64,000 bases of DNA from Streptomyces sp. ISL-98 (GCF_018614055.1 NZ_JAGGPB010000029.1:1-64000); one strand, 5' to 3'; shown: positions 25,349 through 34,807, counted from the first letter of the stretch. A program made the numbers and translations. The notes: generated from the sequence alone by a model not told the origin.

Positions 25349-26452
25349 GTGGACATCCATGTGCACCGCCCCGGTGAACTCAGCGCCGCCGACCGGGCCT
25401 CCTGGACCGCGATGCAGTCCAAGGCGCATCTGCACGGTTCGCCGGAGCTGGCGAACCCTTTCCTCTCCCCCGAGTTCGCGCTCGCCATCGGCCGGTACCG
25501 GCGCGGGGTACGGATCGCCGTCGTACGCGAGGACGGCGAGCCGGCCGCGTTCTTCCCGCACCAGAGATCCGCCACCGGCGTCGGCCGGGCCATCGGTCTC
25601 GGTGTGTCCGACAGTCAGGGCCTGGTGCACAGGCCCGGCTTCGAGTGGGACGCACGGGAACTGCTGCGGGCCTGCGGGCTCGCGGTGTGGGAATTCGACC
25701 ATTTGGCGCAGGGACAGGGGCCTTTCGAGGCCGGCGCCACCGGTTCGTTCGCGTCGCCGGTGATCGACACGCAGGACGGGTACGAGGCCTACCTCGCGTA
25801 CCTGCGGAAGAACTCGCCGAAGTTCCTCAAGACGACCCTCGCCAAGGAGCGGAAGCTGATCCGCACCGTCGGCGAGCTGACGTACGTGCACGACGAGCGG
25901 GACCCGGAGGCGCTGCGCACGCTGATGCGCTGGAAGTCCGCGCAGTACCGGAGGACCGGGCGCAGCGACCGCTTCACACAGTCCTGGATCATCGGACTCG
26001 TCGACCACCTGTTCCACACCCGCACCGAATCCTTCAGCGGGCTGCTCTCGGTTCTTTACGCGGACGGCCGGCCGATTGCCGCGCATTTCGGTCCGCGTAC
26101 GGAAAGGATCATCAGCTGCTGGTTCCCGGCCTATGATCCGGCGTTCGCGAAATTCTCGCCCGGTTTGCTGATGCACCTGCGGATCGCCGAGGCCGCCGCC
26201 GCCGACGGCACCGCGTACATCGATCTCGGCCGCGGCCAGAAACAATACAAGGACTCCCTCAAGACGCGGGAAATCATGGTGTCCGAGGGATGGGTGATGC
26301 GCCGTCACCCGGTCGCCCTGGGCCAATGGGCACGGCGTGCCCCGGTCCGGGCGCTGCGCAATACGGTGGTCGAACGGCCTGAACTGTTCGAACCCGCCGA
26401 TAAGTTGCTCAAACGGATCGGAGAGATCCGATCGGGACGGTTCCGTATGTGA
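25349..26452 (+). CDS. GNAT-like acyltransferase (BioF2/FemAB-type, acetyltransferase_6)
   Basis: This 367-residue cytoplasmic protein has the double GNAT fold of the acetyltransferase_6 group found in many exopolysaccharide loci (CelD/BioF2-like). The C-terminal half includes LSVLYADGRPIAAHFG, WFPAYDPAFAKFSPG, and YIDLGRGQKQYKDSLKTRE near residue 290. It probably acylates a sugar nucleotide or lipid-linked sugar. The start is GTG 25349, one base after the membrane-protein stop. Confidence 0.85.
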   Translation: MDIHVHRPGELSAADRASWTAMQSKAHLHGSPELANPFLSPEFALAIGRYRRGVRIAVVREDGEPAAFFPHQRSATGVGRAIGLGVSDSQGLVHRPGFEWDARELLRACGLAVWEFDHLAQGQGPFEAGATGSFASPVIDTQDGYEAYLAYLRKNSPKFLKTTLAKERKLIRTVGELTYVHDERDPEALRTLMRWKSAQYRRTGRSDRFTQSWIIGLVDHLFHTRTESFSGLLSVLYADGRPIAAHFGPRTERIISCWFPAYDPAFAKFSPGLLMHLRIAEAAAADGTAYIDLGRGQKQYKDSLKTREIMVSEGWVMRRHPVALGQWARRAPVRALRNTVVERPELFEPADKLLKRIGEIRSGRFRM

Positions 26453-26807
26453 TCGTCGATGTAAGGCCAAAGACACAAAAAAGCGAGTCGACGTTCCAGG
26501 TCTTGCCATACAGTCCCAATCATCAATACCGTCGTACATCCACCCGCATCGGTCCATCATGCAAAGCGGCTCTAGGGGAGGGCTCAAGCGTCGCGATGGG
26601 GTCCGGGGCGGGCGCGGTAGGGGGGTGCCGTACTCGGTGACCACAGCTGTGCCGAGTCGCGTGCCGCGTGGAGAGTTATGCCAGCTCACCCGACCAGTAC
26701 GGAGTTCCATGCCGTCATGGGCCGGGTGAGAACCCCCCCTTTCGAACCGGAAACTCATCCGGACCGCCCGGGGGCGGGCGGTCCACCGGTGGAGAGGGAA
26801 AAGACTC
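26453..26807 (+). promoter_or_regulatory. 355-bp leader/promoter region before the glycosyltransferase genes
   Basis: The first 120 bases are AT-richer than their surroundings (AAAGACACAAAAAAG near 26470) and could hold a promoter. A perfect hairpin of GGACCGCCCG (26761-26770) and CGGGCGGTCC (26775-26784) with a GGGG loop lies just before the GGAGAGGG ribosome site at 26791. It may modulate translation or attenuate transcription. No open frame here looks coding. Confidence 0.45.
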
Positions 26808-27635
26808 ATGAGCTCAGTACTCCGCCCTGCGGTATCGGGGCAAGATCCGTTAATCGCGCCGTCACAGAACGGCAATTCGCAAGGGGCGGGAGTCGGCCGA
26901 ATACCCGGTCAGTACCGGCGGATCTCTTCGCACCTCGCCATTGCGCCGCCGGTGAGCGTGGTGATCCCCGCCATGAATGAGGCGGAAAACCTTCCGTACG
27001 TCTTCAAGACACTTCCCGACTGGATCCACGAAGTGATCCTGGTCGACGGGAATTCGACCGACGACACCGTGCAGGTGGCCCGCGATCTCTGGCCGGGAAT
27101 CAAGGTCGTCAAGCAGCGCGGAAAAGGCAAGGGCGACGCACTGATCAGTGGATTCGCCGCCGCCACCGGCGAAATCATCGTGATGGTCGACGCGGACGGC
27201 TCGGCCGACGGCAATGAGATCGTCAGCTATGTCTCGGCGCTCGTCTCGGGGGCCGATTTCGCGAAGGGATCACGCTTCGCCAACGGCGGCGGCACGGACG
27301 ACATGACGCCGGTCCGCAAGCTCGGCAACCGGGTCCTGTGCGCCGTGGTCAACGCCAAGTTCGGCGCCCGCTACACCGATCTCTGCTACGGCTACAACGC
27401 CTTCTGGCGGCACTGCCTGGACAAGATCGACCTGGACTGCACCGGCTTCGAGGTCGAGACCCTGATGAACATCCGGGTCGTCAAGGCGGGCCTGCGGGTC
27501 CAGGAGATTCCCAGCCACGAGTACGTCCGCATCCACGGCATGAGCAACCTCAGCGCCGTACGGGACGGACTGCGCGTCCTGCGGGTGATTCTCAAGGAGC
27601 GGGGGAAGCGGCACGGCCGGGGAGCGGTGTCTTGA
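26808..27635 (+). CDS. Family 2 glycosyltransferase (dolichyl-phosphate mannose synthase-like)
   Basis: This 275-residue GT2 enzyme has a 48-residue Gln/Ser/Gly-rich lead, then the GT-A fold: VSVVIPAMNEAENLPYV (residues 48-64), LVDGNSTDDT, GKGKGDALISG, the DxD motif MVDADGSAD (about 126-134) and YGYNAFWRHCLDKI. It has no membrane spans, so it would act on the inner face of the membrane, transferring a sugar to a lipid carrier or growing glycan. ATG 26808 has GGAGAGGG upstream. It overlaps the next glycosyltransferase start by a TTGA. Confidence 0.92.
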   Translation: MSSVLRPAVSGQDPLIAPSQNGNSQGAGVGRIPGQYRRISSHLAIAPPVSVVIPAMNEAENLPYVFKTLPDWIHEVILVDGNSTDDTVQVARDLWPGIKVVKQRGKGKGDALISGFAAATGEIIVMVDADGSADGNEIVSYVSALVSGADFAKGSRFANGGGTDDMTPVRKLGNRVLCAVVNAKFGARYTDLCYGYNAFWRHCLDKIDLDCTGFEVETLMNIRVVKAGLRVQEIPSHEYVRIHGMSNLSAVRDGLRVLRVILKERGKRHGRGAVS

Positions 27636-28687
27636 ACCAGCCGGACATCAACCAGCCGGACGCCAACCGGCCGGACCTGAACCGGCCGGACATCTCGGTG
27701 GTGATCTGCGTCTACACCGAGGACCGCTGGGACGACATTCTCGCAGCGGTCGACTCGGTGCGTCACCAGTCACGGCCCGCCGCCGAGACGCTGCTGGTCG
27801 TCGACCACAATCCGGCGCTGCTCGAACGGCTCGGCAAGGAGTACAAAGACGCAGGCGAGGAGGTGCGGGTGCTCGCCAACGCGGGCCCCCGCGGCCTCTC
27901 CGCGGGCCGCAACACCGGTATCGCCGCAGCCCGCGGCGACATTGTCGCCTTCCTCGACGACGACGCCGTGGCCGAGCGCGACTGGCTGCGGCACTTCGCC
28001 GAGGGCTACGAGGATCCCCGGGTGATGGCCGTCGGGGGAAGAACCATGCCCGCCTGGGCATCCGGCCGCAGACCGGACTGGTTCCCCGAGGAGTTCGACT
28101 GGGTCGTCGGCTGTACGTACAAGGGCCTGCCACCCGGCCGGGTGCGGGTCCGCAATGTCCTCGGCGGCAACGCCTCCTTCCGCAAGTCGGCCTTCGACGC
28201 GGCGGGGGGCTTCGCCACGGGCATCGGCAGGGACGGCGACAAGCGGCCGCTGGGCTGCGAGGAGACGGAGCTGTGCATCCGGCTCACCACGGCGCTGCCC
28301 GACGCGGTGCTGCTGATCGACGACCGTGCGGTCATCCACCACAAGGTTCCGGCCGCCCGGGAGCGCTTCGGGTACTTCCGTACGCGGGCCTACGCCGAGG
28401 GGTTGTCGAAGGCACTCGTGGCGCGAAGTGTGGGTGCGGGCAAGGGGCTCGCGTCCGAGCGCCGGTATACGACGCGGGTGCTGCCGACGGGTGTGGCCCG
28501 CGGGCTGCGTGACGCCGTGCTCGGCCGACCGGGCGGGGCGGGCCGCGCCGGGGCCATTGTGGCCGGGGTGGCGGTTGCGGCGGGCGGGTACGTACTCGGC
28601 ACCGTCCGCGCGCGTCGGGGTGGGGGCGGCTTTTCGGTGCCTCGCCCGGGCCTCCAGGAACCGCATGCGCGAGGTGAGACGCGATGA
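27632..28687 (+). CDS. Family 2 glycosyltransferase with N-terminal NxPDx repeats
   Basis: This 351-residue GT2 enzyme has ISVVICVYTEDRWDD, ANAGPRGLSAGRNTG, the DDD motif AFLDDDAVAE (about residue 110) and a GCEETELCIRL acceptor region. The C-terminus has a hydrophobic stretch that may touch the membrane. The start is TTG 27632, overlapping the previous stop (TTGA), because GGGGAG precedes it by seven bases and no ATG or GTG is in frame nearby. The N-terminus is four tandem pentads of form N-(Q/R)-P-D-x encoded by a 15-bp repeat. It is coupled by ATGA to the deacetylase gene. Confidence 0.88.
   Translation: MNQPDINQPDANRPDLNRPDISVVICVYTEDRWDDILAAVDSVRHQSRPAAETLLVVDHNPALLERLGKEYKDAGEEVRVLANAGPRGLSAGRNTGIAAARGDIVAFLDDDAVAERDWLRHFAEGYEDPRVMAVGGRTMPAWASGRRPDWFPEEFDWVVGCTYKGLPPGRVRVRNVLGGNASFRKSAFDAAGGFATGIGRDGDKRPLGCEETELCIRLTTALPDAVLLIDDRAVIHHKVPAARERFGYFRTRAYAEGLSKALVARSVGAGKGLASERRYTTRVLPTGVARGLRDAVLGRPGGAGRAGAIVAGVAVAAGGYVLGTVRARRGGGGFSVPRPGLQEPHARGETR
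27635..27694 (+). repeat. Four 15-bp tandem repeats at the start of the glycosyltransferase gene
   Basis: The unit AACCAGCCGGACATC repeats four times with few changes (AACCGGCCGGAC in the last two). Each encodes N-(Q/R)-P-D-x, directly after the TTG start codon. Length could vary between strains. Confidence 0.8.
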
Positions 28688-29481
28688 GCACACCGGTGCC
28701 GATCCTGATGTACCACGCGGTGGGGCACCGCCCGGCGAAGGCCGCGTACCGCCTCTCGGTGTCTCCCGAGGCGTTCGCCGAGCAGCTGGAACTGCTGGAC
28801 GAGCGCGGGTTCACGCCGCTCACCACCGCGCAGCTCGGCGCGGCCTGGCGCGGCGGCCGGGCGCTGCCCCTGCGGCCGGTGCTGATCACCTTCGACGACG
28901 GTTACGAAGGCGTGCACCGGCACGCCCTGCCGGCCCTCGCCAAGCACGGTTTCGCGTCCACCCTGTTCGTGTCCACGGGCTGGCTGCGCGGCCCGTACGA
29001 CACCGGGGGCGCCCTCGACACCATGCTCGACTGGGACCAGGTGCGGGAACTCGCGGCTGCGGGCGCCGAGATCGGCGGCCACAGCCACACCCATCCGCAG
29101 ATGGACCAACTCCCGGACCAGGACCTGCTGTTCGAGGCGAAGCGCTGCCGGGAGATCATCACGGAGGAGCTGGGCGACAGGCCTGTCTCCTTCGCCTATC
29201 CGTACGGCTACTCCAGCCGACGCGTGCGCCGGACCGTGCGCGAGGCCGGATTCGCGCAGTCCCTCGCCGTGGGGAACGCGCTCGCCCAGCGGTGCCAGGG
29301 GCCGTACGCCCTGGAGCGGGTGACCGTACAGCGCGGTACCGGTATCGAGGAGTTCGAGCGGCTGGTGGAGGGCCGGTCGATCGCCCGTAACTTCGCCAGG
29401 GACCGGGTCCTCACCAAGGGGTACGCCATGGTCCGCAGAGCCCGAGCGGCCGGCCGGAAGGTAAGCAGAATCCGTGTCTGA
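28684..29481 (+). CDS. Polysaccharide deacetylase (NodB domain)
   Basis: This 265-residue CE4 family enzyme removes N-acetyl groups from glycans. Motif 1 is LITFDDGYEG (residues 67-76) and motif 2 is EIGGHSHTHPQM (His-x-x-x-His metal ligands, about 137-148). Motif 3 is SFAYPYGYSSRR. No signal peptide is seen, so it may act in the cytoplasm on a lipid-linked precursor. It is flanked by overlapping genes on both sides (ATGA with the glycosyltransferase, 8 bp with the flippase fusion). Confidence 0.9.
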   Translation: MSTPVPILMYHAVGHRPAKAAYRLSVSPEAFAEQLELLDERGFTPLTTAQLGAAWRGGRALPLRPVLITFDDGYEGVHRHALPALAKHGFASTLFVSTGWLRGPYDTGGALDTMLDWDQVRELAAAGAEIGGHSHTHPQMDQLPDQDLLFEAKRCREIITEELGDRPVSFAYPYGYSSRRVRRTVREAGFAQSLAVGNALAQRCQGPYALERVTVQRGTGIEEFERLVEGRSIARNFARDRVLTKGYAMVRRARAAGRKVSRIRV

Positions 29482-32400
29482 CACGACCACCGCCCAGGCC
29501 GAGAGCGCCGAAAGCCCGGCGACGGCGGGGCAGCCGTCCGGGCGCCGCTTACGGCTGCCCGGAAGGGGCGGTGGGAGTCCGCTCTTCCGCAATGCCTACG
29601 CGCTGATGCTCAATACGGGTATCAGTGCGCTGCTCGGCCTGAGCTTCTGGCTGGCCGCCGCCCGGTACTACTCGGAGGCCGCGGTCGGCCAGGGTTCCGC
29701 GGCCATCGCCGCGATGAAGCTCCTCGCCGGACTGACCGCGCTCACGCTCACCGGGGCGCTGGCGCGCTTCATCCCGGTGGCGGGGCGCAGCACGGGGCGG
29801 CTGGTCCTCAGGACGTACGCGGGCAGCTCCGTGGTGGTCGCCGTGGCCGCCGTGATCTTCCTGGCCACGCTGGACCTGTGGGGTCCTTCGTACCGCTTTC
29901 TGCACGGCCCGCTGAACGGCCTCGGCTTCGTACTGGCCGTCATCGCCTGGTCGTTGCTGACGCTCCAGGACGGGGTGCTGACCGGTCTGCGCAGCGCGCT
30001 GTGGGTGCCGGTGGGCAATACCGTCTTCTCGGCGGTCAAGCTGGTGCTGCTCGTCGCGATCGCCACGTCGATCCCGACGGCGGGCGTCTTCGTCTCGTGG
30101 GTAGCCGCGATCGCCATGTCGGTGATCCCGCTGGGCTGGCTGGTCTTCCGGCGGCTGGTGCCGCGTCATGTCAAGGCCACCGAGGAGCGCGCGCAGCCGC
30201 CGACGCTGCGGCAGATGGGCCGCTTCCTGGCCGGCGACTACACCGGTTCGCTGTTTTCGCTGGCCGTGGTCTACGCGGTGCCTGTGATCGTCGCAGCGCA
30301 GGTCAGCTCCGAGGACAACGCGTACTTCTACATCACCACGACCATCGGCGGCACGGTCAATCTGCTCGCCATCAACATGGGTGCCTCCCTCACGGTGGAG
30401 GGCGCGCACGATCCGAGCACCCTGGCGCAGAACTGCCGGGCAGCCCTGCGCCGCATGGCGCGGATCATGCTGCCGGTGGCGGCCGTCCTGTTCTTCGGCG
30501 CCCCCTACATCCTGGGCGTGTTCGGCGAGGGGTACGCGAACGCGGCGACGCCGCTGCTGCGCTGGTTCGCGGTCGGCGCGCTGCTGCGCGTCGTCATCGA
30601 GGTGTACTTCGCGGTGCTGCGCGCCCAGAGCCGTACGTCCGGACTCGCCTATCTCCAGGGCGGGTTGTGCGTGCTGGTGCTCGGCCTGACGCTGTTGCTG
30701 CTCCCGCGCATGGGCCTTACGGGCGCGGGCGTCGCGGAGATCTCCAGCCTTGCCGTCGTCGCGGCGGTAGCGGGCGTCAAGCTGTACCGCGTGGTGAAGT
30801 CCGCGCCGCCGGCCGGTGCGAAGGGTGCGGACGCGGCGGCTCCGGACGGTGACCTGGCCGACCTGGCGGTCGACGGCGACCTCGGCGACGCGGACCGCGG
30901 CGACCGTGGCCGTACGGAGAAGGGGCCGGCCGGGGGCGAGTACGGGACACGCTGGGCGCTGCGCTCCGCACTCGACCCGCCCACCATGCCGCTGGGGGCG
31001 CGGCTGGACTTCGACCACCCGGAGCGCAGGCCCGATGTGCGGCCGGGGCCCGAGACTCCGGCCGCGGGTACGCCCGTAACGGAGACCGGGAGCGAGGAGA
31101 CCGATCACCGGCCGACCTGGGCGCTCAGGTCGCCGCTGCCGCGGGCGATTTCTTCGCCCCGCTCCGGGTCCTCCGTACCCGAGGCCGCGGTGTCGGCCGA
31201 CGCGAGCGAGAGCGGCGAGGCCCGTCCGAGAGGCAAGGGGCATTCGACGGGCGAGGAGCGTTCGGCAGGCGAGGAGCCCGAGGCGCCTGTGGCCCCTGAG
31301 GCTGCGCCCCCGCCCACGCCGCGCCGCGCACCGTTCCGCGCCCTGCACCTCCGCGTCCCCGAACTGGGCGTCGGGCTGCTGCTCCTGGCCGCGCTGGCGC
31401 TCTACTGGCTGCCGGTGCGGGGCATCGGCGAGGCCGACCTGGACCGCATGGGCGGCCTCGGGCTGATCTCCGTGCTTCCGACGGCGACACTGCTCGGCGG
31501 CGGCCTGCTCGCGCTGTCCTTCGCCTCGCTGCTGTGGCTGGACCGGCCACGGACCGTACTGCTGACGCTGGCGTTGCTGGCCACAGTGGTGTCGCTGCAC
31601 GCGCTGCCCGCCGTACTGGAGACGGAGCCGCGGTTCCCGACGGCCTGGCAGCACCTCGGCTTCATGGACTACATCGACAGGACCGGCTCGGCGGTGCCCG
31701 ACCTCGACGCGCGCTGGAGCTGGCCGGGCTTCTTCGCGGCGGCCACCTTTGTCGCCGAGGCGTGCGGTGTCTCCGACATGTCCTCGGTGATCCGCTGGTG
31801 GCCACTCGCCATGCAGCTCCTCTACCTCCCGCCGCTGTTCCTCCTGATGCGGTCCATGCGGGCGAGCTGGCGGGCGAAGTGGGCGGGCGTCTGGATCTTC
31901 GTACTGAGCGGCTGGGTCGGCCAGGACTACTTCTCGCCGCAGGGCTTCACGTACGGCATGTATCTCGCCTTCGTCGCGGTGCTGCTGGTGTGGTTCCGTG
32001 AGCCACGGGTGCTGTGGACCAAGCGGCGTCCCGGCGAGGCCGAGGTCACGCCCGCCGGGCGGCGCGAGAAGGCAGTGCTGCTGCTGGTTCTGGTCGGTCT
32101 CTTCGCCGGGACCGTACCCGCGCACCAGCTCACGCCGTTCGTGATGCTCGGGGTCCTGGCGGTCCTGGTGATGGCGGGCCGCTCGACGCTGCGCGGGCTG
32201 CCGATGCTGTTCGCCGTACTGGTCGCGGTGTGGATCGGCTTCTTCGCCGAGCCGTACTGGTCGGGGCACTTCGACGAGCTCTTCGGCGGGGTCGGCGGCG
32301 TGGGCGGCAATGTGACGTCGTCCGTCTCCGGCCGTATCGAAGGCGGCAGCTCGACGCACAAACTGGTGCTGTACGTCCGTGTCGCGATGGCCGGCGGTGT

Positions 32401-33358
32401 GATGGCCTTCGCGTGCTGGGGCTGGTGGCGGCGCCGCTTCGCCGGTTACAGCGAGCGGTCTCTGCTGGTGCTGGCCTTCGTGCCGTTCCTGGGCTTCGGC
32501 ATGCAGTCGTACGGCGGCGAAATGGCGCTGCGCGTCTTCATGTTCGCGCTGCCGGGCGCCGCGCTGCTGGCCGGGCTCGCGCTCTTCCCGCGCACCGGGG
32601 CGACCGCCGCCGAGCGGGACGCGGACCGCAAGAGCCTGGCGCCGCTGGCCGCGCTGATGACGGGCCTGCTCCTCATCGGCGGCTTCCTCGTCGCGCGCTG
32701 GGGCAACGAGCCCTTCGAGCGGGTCAGGGGCGGCGAGGTCGCGGCGATGGAGTTCGTGTACGCGCACGACGACCCGTCGGTACGGCTGCTGTGGATGAGC
32801 AACGACACGCTGGACAATGTGACGCCCGCAATCCCCTGGGGCGCCAGGGACATGGAGAAGGTCAACTACGTACCGACGCTCGCGCCGGTCGATCCGGTGC
32901 TGGTGGCGAGCCTGGTGAAGTCGCTCAAGGACGCGGGCCCGAACTCGTATCTCATGATCAACCGGAGTCAGTCGGTCTATCTGCGGCTCGACGCGGGCTA
33001 TTCGGCCACATGGGAGAAGCGGCTGACCGCCAATCTCGACAAACGGCCGGAGCTCAAGAAGGTCCTGTCGAACGAGGACGTGTCGTTGTACGCGCTGCGC
33101 GAGCAGCCGGACGGCGCGGTCGAGAAGCCGGATCCGGGACCGGTCGGGCCGAAGATCACCTGGACGCCGTGGTCGGTCGTGGGCGCGCTGGCCGCGCTGG
33201 CGCTGATCGTGCTGCTCGCGGCGCGCGAGGTCGTACGGGTGGCGGTGGCGCCGGGTGTGCGGCAGCTGCAGTGGCTGCAGAGCACGTTCTGGTTCTCGCT
33301 GCCGCTGCTGGCGGTGCTGCTGGCTTCGCTGGTGCAGCGGTTCCTGACGATGTCGTGA
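29474..33358 (+). CDS. Polysaccharide flippase fused to a polytopic membrane glycosyltransferase-like domain
   Basis: The 1294-residue protein joins two membrane modules. Residues about 38-445 form a Wzx/MATE-like flippase with 12 or more helices (RNAYALMLNTGISALLGLSFWLAA at its start). Residues about 446-620 are a hydrophilic Asp/Gly/Pro/Ala-rich linker. Residues about 625-1080 form a second polytopic module with about 10 helices (VGQDYFSPQGFTYGMYLAF, EPYWSGHFDELFGG), followed by an extracytoplasmic domain and two final helices. The second half resembles PMT/GT39-like or O-antigen polymerase-like proteins, but no specific family is certain. The start is GTG 29474, overlapping the deacetylase by 8 bp. 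It may both export and polymerise or modify the glycan. Confidence 0.82.
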   Translation: MSDTTTAQAESAESPATAGQPSGRRLRLPGRGGGSPLFRNAYALMLNTGISALLGLSFWLAAARYYSEAAVGQGSAAIAAMKLLAGLTALTLTGALARFIPVAGRSTGRLVLRTYAGSSVVVAVAAVIFLATLDLWGPSYRFLHGPLNGLGFVLAVIAWSLLTLQDGVLTGLRSALWVPVGNTVFSAVKLVLLVAIATSIPTAGVFVSWVAAIAMSVIPLGWLVFRRLVPRHVKATEERAQPPTLRQMGRFLAGDYTGSLFSLAVVYAVPVIVAAQVSSEDNAYFYITTTIGGTVNLLAINMGASLTVEGAHDPSTLAQNCRAALRRMARIMLPVAAVLFFGAPYILGVFGEGYANAATPLLRWFAVGALLRVVIEVYFAVLRAQSRTSGLAYLQGGLCVLVLGLTLLLLPRMGLTGAGVAEISSLAVVAAVAGVKLYRVVKSAPPAGAKGADAAAPDGDLADLAVDGDLGDADRGDRGRTEKGPAGGEYGTRWALRSALDPPTMPLGARLDFDHPERRPDVRPGPETPAAGTPVTETGSEETDHRPTWALRSPLPRAISSPRSGSSVPEAAVSADASESGEARPRGKGHSTGEERSAGEEPEAPVAPEAAPPPTPRRAPFRALHLRVPELGVGLLLLAALALYWLPVRGIGEADLDRMGGLGLISVLPTATLLGGGLLALSFASLLWLDRPRTVLLTLALLATVVSLHALPAVLETEPRFPTAWQHLGFMDYIDRTGSAVPDLDARWSWPGFFAAATFVAEACGVSDMSSVIRWWPLAMQLLYLPPLFLLMRSMRASWRAKWAGVWIFVLSGWVGQDYFSPQGFTYGMYLAFVAVLLVWFREPRVLWTKRRPGEAEVTPAGRREKAVLLLVLVGLFAGTVPAHQLTPFVMLGVLAVLVMAGRSTLRGLPMLFAVLVAVWIGFFAEPYWSGHFDELFGGVGGVGGNVTSSVSGRIEGGSSTHKLVLYVRVAMAGGVMAFACWGWWRRRFAGYSERSLLVLAFVPFLGFGMQSYGGEMALRVFMFALPGAALLAGLALFPRTGATAAERDADRKSLAPLAALMTGLLLIGGFLVARWGNEPFERVRGGEVAAMEFVYAHDDPSVRLLWMSNDTLDNVTPAIPWGARDMEKVNYVPTLAPVDPVLVASLVKSLKDAGPNSYLMINRSQSVYLRLDAGYSATWEKRLTANLDKRPELKKVLSNEDVSLYALREQPDGAVEKPDPGPVGPKITWTPWSVVGALAALALIVLLAAREVVRVAVAPGVRQLQWLQSTFWFSLPLLAVLLASLVQRFLTMS

Positions 33359-33376
33359 GGTGGTGTCGTACGGCGC

Positions 33377-34807
33377 TCAGGAACGCGCCAGCCACCGCAC
33401 CTCGTAGCTCTTCATGTCGAAGGACTTCCCGTCGATCTTCGCCTTGATGGGGCGGTCGAGGGTGTTCACGACGAGGACGGTCCTGTCGTCGGCGAGGACG
33501 CGCACATTCGGTACGTCGTCGGGGGCGACCCGGACGCTCGCGTCGTACCGGGTGCCCGGCGGGAACTCCTTCGCGAACCGCGCCAGCAGCTTCATCATGG
33601 GCAACTGACCGCCACCGTCGTCGAGTTCGGTGGAGCGCCACAGGCAGCCCGCGCACTTGGCACCCCTGTTCTGCGGGTTCCAGTAGAAGCCGGTGCTCGC
33701 CCCGCCGCGGACCATCGCGATCATTGCCGAGGCGTGTACGGCGGTGCGGTGCGGCTCGCTCCAGCCGTCGCGGTCGTCATCGTCGTCGCCCGGCTCGACG
33801 TAGTACTCGGCCCACCAGAGCGGCAGCCCGCCGGATCGGTCGCGGATCCACCTGCTCACCGCGGTGAGCTTGTCGGTCGCCTTGAACTCGTCGGGCAGCA
33901 GCTCGTCGTCGCGGGTGTAGCTCGCGCCGTCGACGACGACGAAGTCCGCGCCCTTCTTGTTCTCGTCCCAGTAGCTGTAGGCGTCGAGGACCCGCTGGTC
34001 GACGCTGCCCCAGGGGCCCTTCAGGTCGGAGGCATAGGTCGTGTCGCGCGGCTCGTAACTGTCCATGACGAGGTAGGGGCCGCCGACGAGATTCGCCTTG
34101 TTGACCTTCTTCAGCTCGGCGTACACCAGGTTGTAGAGCTGGGTGTAGCCCTCGTGGTTCCAGCGCTTGCGGCCGTCGTCGAAGAAGCCCTTGAACTCGT
34201 TCCAGACGATGAAGTGGCGTACGTCCGGATAGCGCTTGGCGACGGTGGCGGCGAGCTTCGCGAAGTCCTTGTAGTGCTCGGGGCTCGGCGCGGTCTCCAG
34301 GGCCTTCTTGCTCCAGTCGGTGTTGTCCGAGCCGGCCTTGCCGCCCTTCATCCAGTCGGGCGCGCAGCACAGGGTGATGACGGGGGTGCCGCCCGTACGG
34401 CGGATCAGGTCGATGCGGCTGTCCAGTTCGTCGAACCGGTAGCGGCCGGGCGAGGGCTCCGGGTTCTCCGCGCCCCACCCCATGATGTGCTGGATCTGCG
34501 GCACCGACTGCGCGGACAGTGTGCTCTCCGCTCTGCGCAGGGCCGCCGGTGTGCCCTCGTCGGCGCTGTACTGCGTATGCGTGAAGCCCCAGCCCAGTTC
34601 GGGCCTGGGCTTCGCGGGCACGGGTGCGGGTGTGCCGTGCACCTTGTCGCCTTCGGCTGTGGTGCCGCCGTCGCTGCCCCGGCCTGTGTCGTCGGTGGGA
34701 AGAGTGGCGCACATCGTCAGTACGAGGGCGATTACGGCCAGGCCCACGCCGATCAGTGCGGTGAGCCGCCACCGCTTTGCCCCCGAGGTCCATCCATGAC
34801 GTCCCAT
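33377..34807 (-). CDS. Membrane-anchored glycoside hydrolase, clan GH-A (GH39-like)
   Basis: This 476-residue protein has one N-terminal transmembrane helix (about 14-34) and a TIM-barrel glycosidase domain facing outward. The acid/base Glu is probably in FIVWNEFKGF (about residue 205) and the nucleophile in LWWAEYYVEPG (about 335); the spacing fits clan GH-A, closest to GH39-like enzymes. It ends 18 bp from the flippase-fusion stop on the opposite strand, so it may trim or turn over the polysaccharide made by that cluster. ATG 34807 was chosen; a GTG lies one codon upstream. Confidence 0.8.
   Translation of the reverse strand: MGRHGWTSGAKRWRLTALIGVGLAVIALVLTMCATLPTDDTGRGSDGGTTAEGDKVHGTPAPVPAKPRPELGWGFTHTQYSADEGTPAALRRAESTLSAQSVPQIQHIMGWGAENPEPSPGRYRFDELDSRIDLIRRTGGTPVITLCCAPDWMKGGKAGSDNTDWSKKALETAPSPEHYKDFAKLAATVAKRYPDVRHFIVWNEFKGFFDDGRKRWNHEGYTQLYNLVYAELKKVNKANLVGGPYLVMDSYEPRDTTYASDLKGPWGSVDQRVLDAYSYWDENKKGADFVVVDGASYTRDDELLPDEFKATDKLTAVSRWIRDRSGGLPLWWAEYYVEPGDDDDDRDGWSEPHRTAVHASAMIAMVRGGASTGFYWNPQNRGAKCAGCLWRSTELDDGGGQLPMMKLLARFAKEFPPGTRYDASVRVAPDDVPNVRVLADDRTVLVVNTLDRPIKAKIDGKSFDMKSYEVRWLARS

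Noticed and set aside
29549..32767. A 1072-codon open frame antisense to the flippase fusion
   Set aside because: Its composition (Arg, His, Gln, Gly) is that of a shadow frame, while the plus-strand frame has clear membrane helices and homology.
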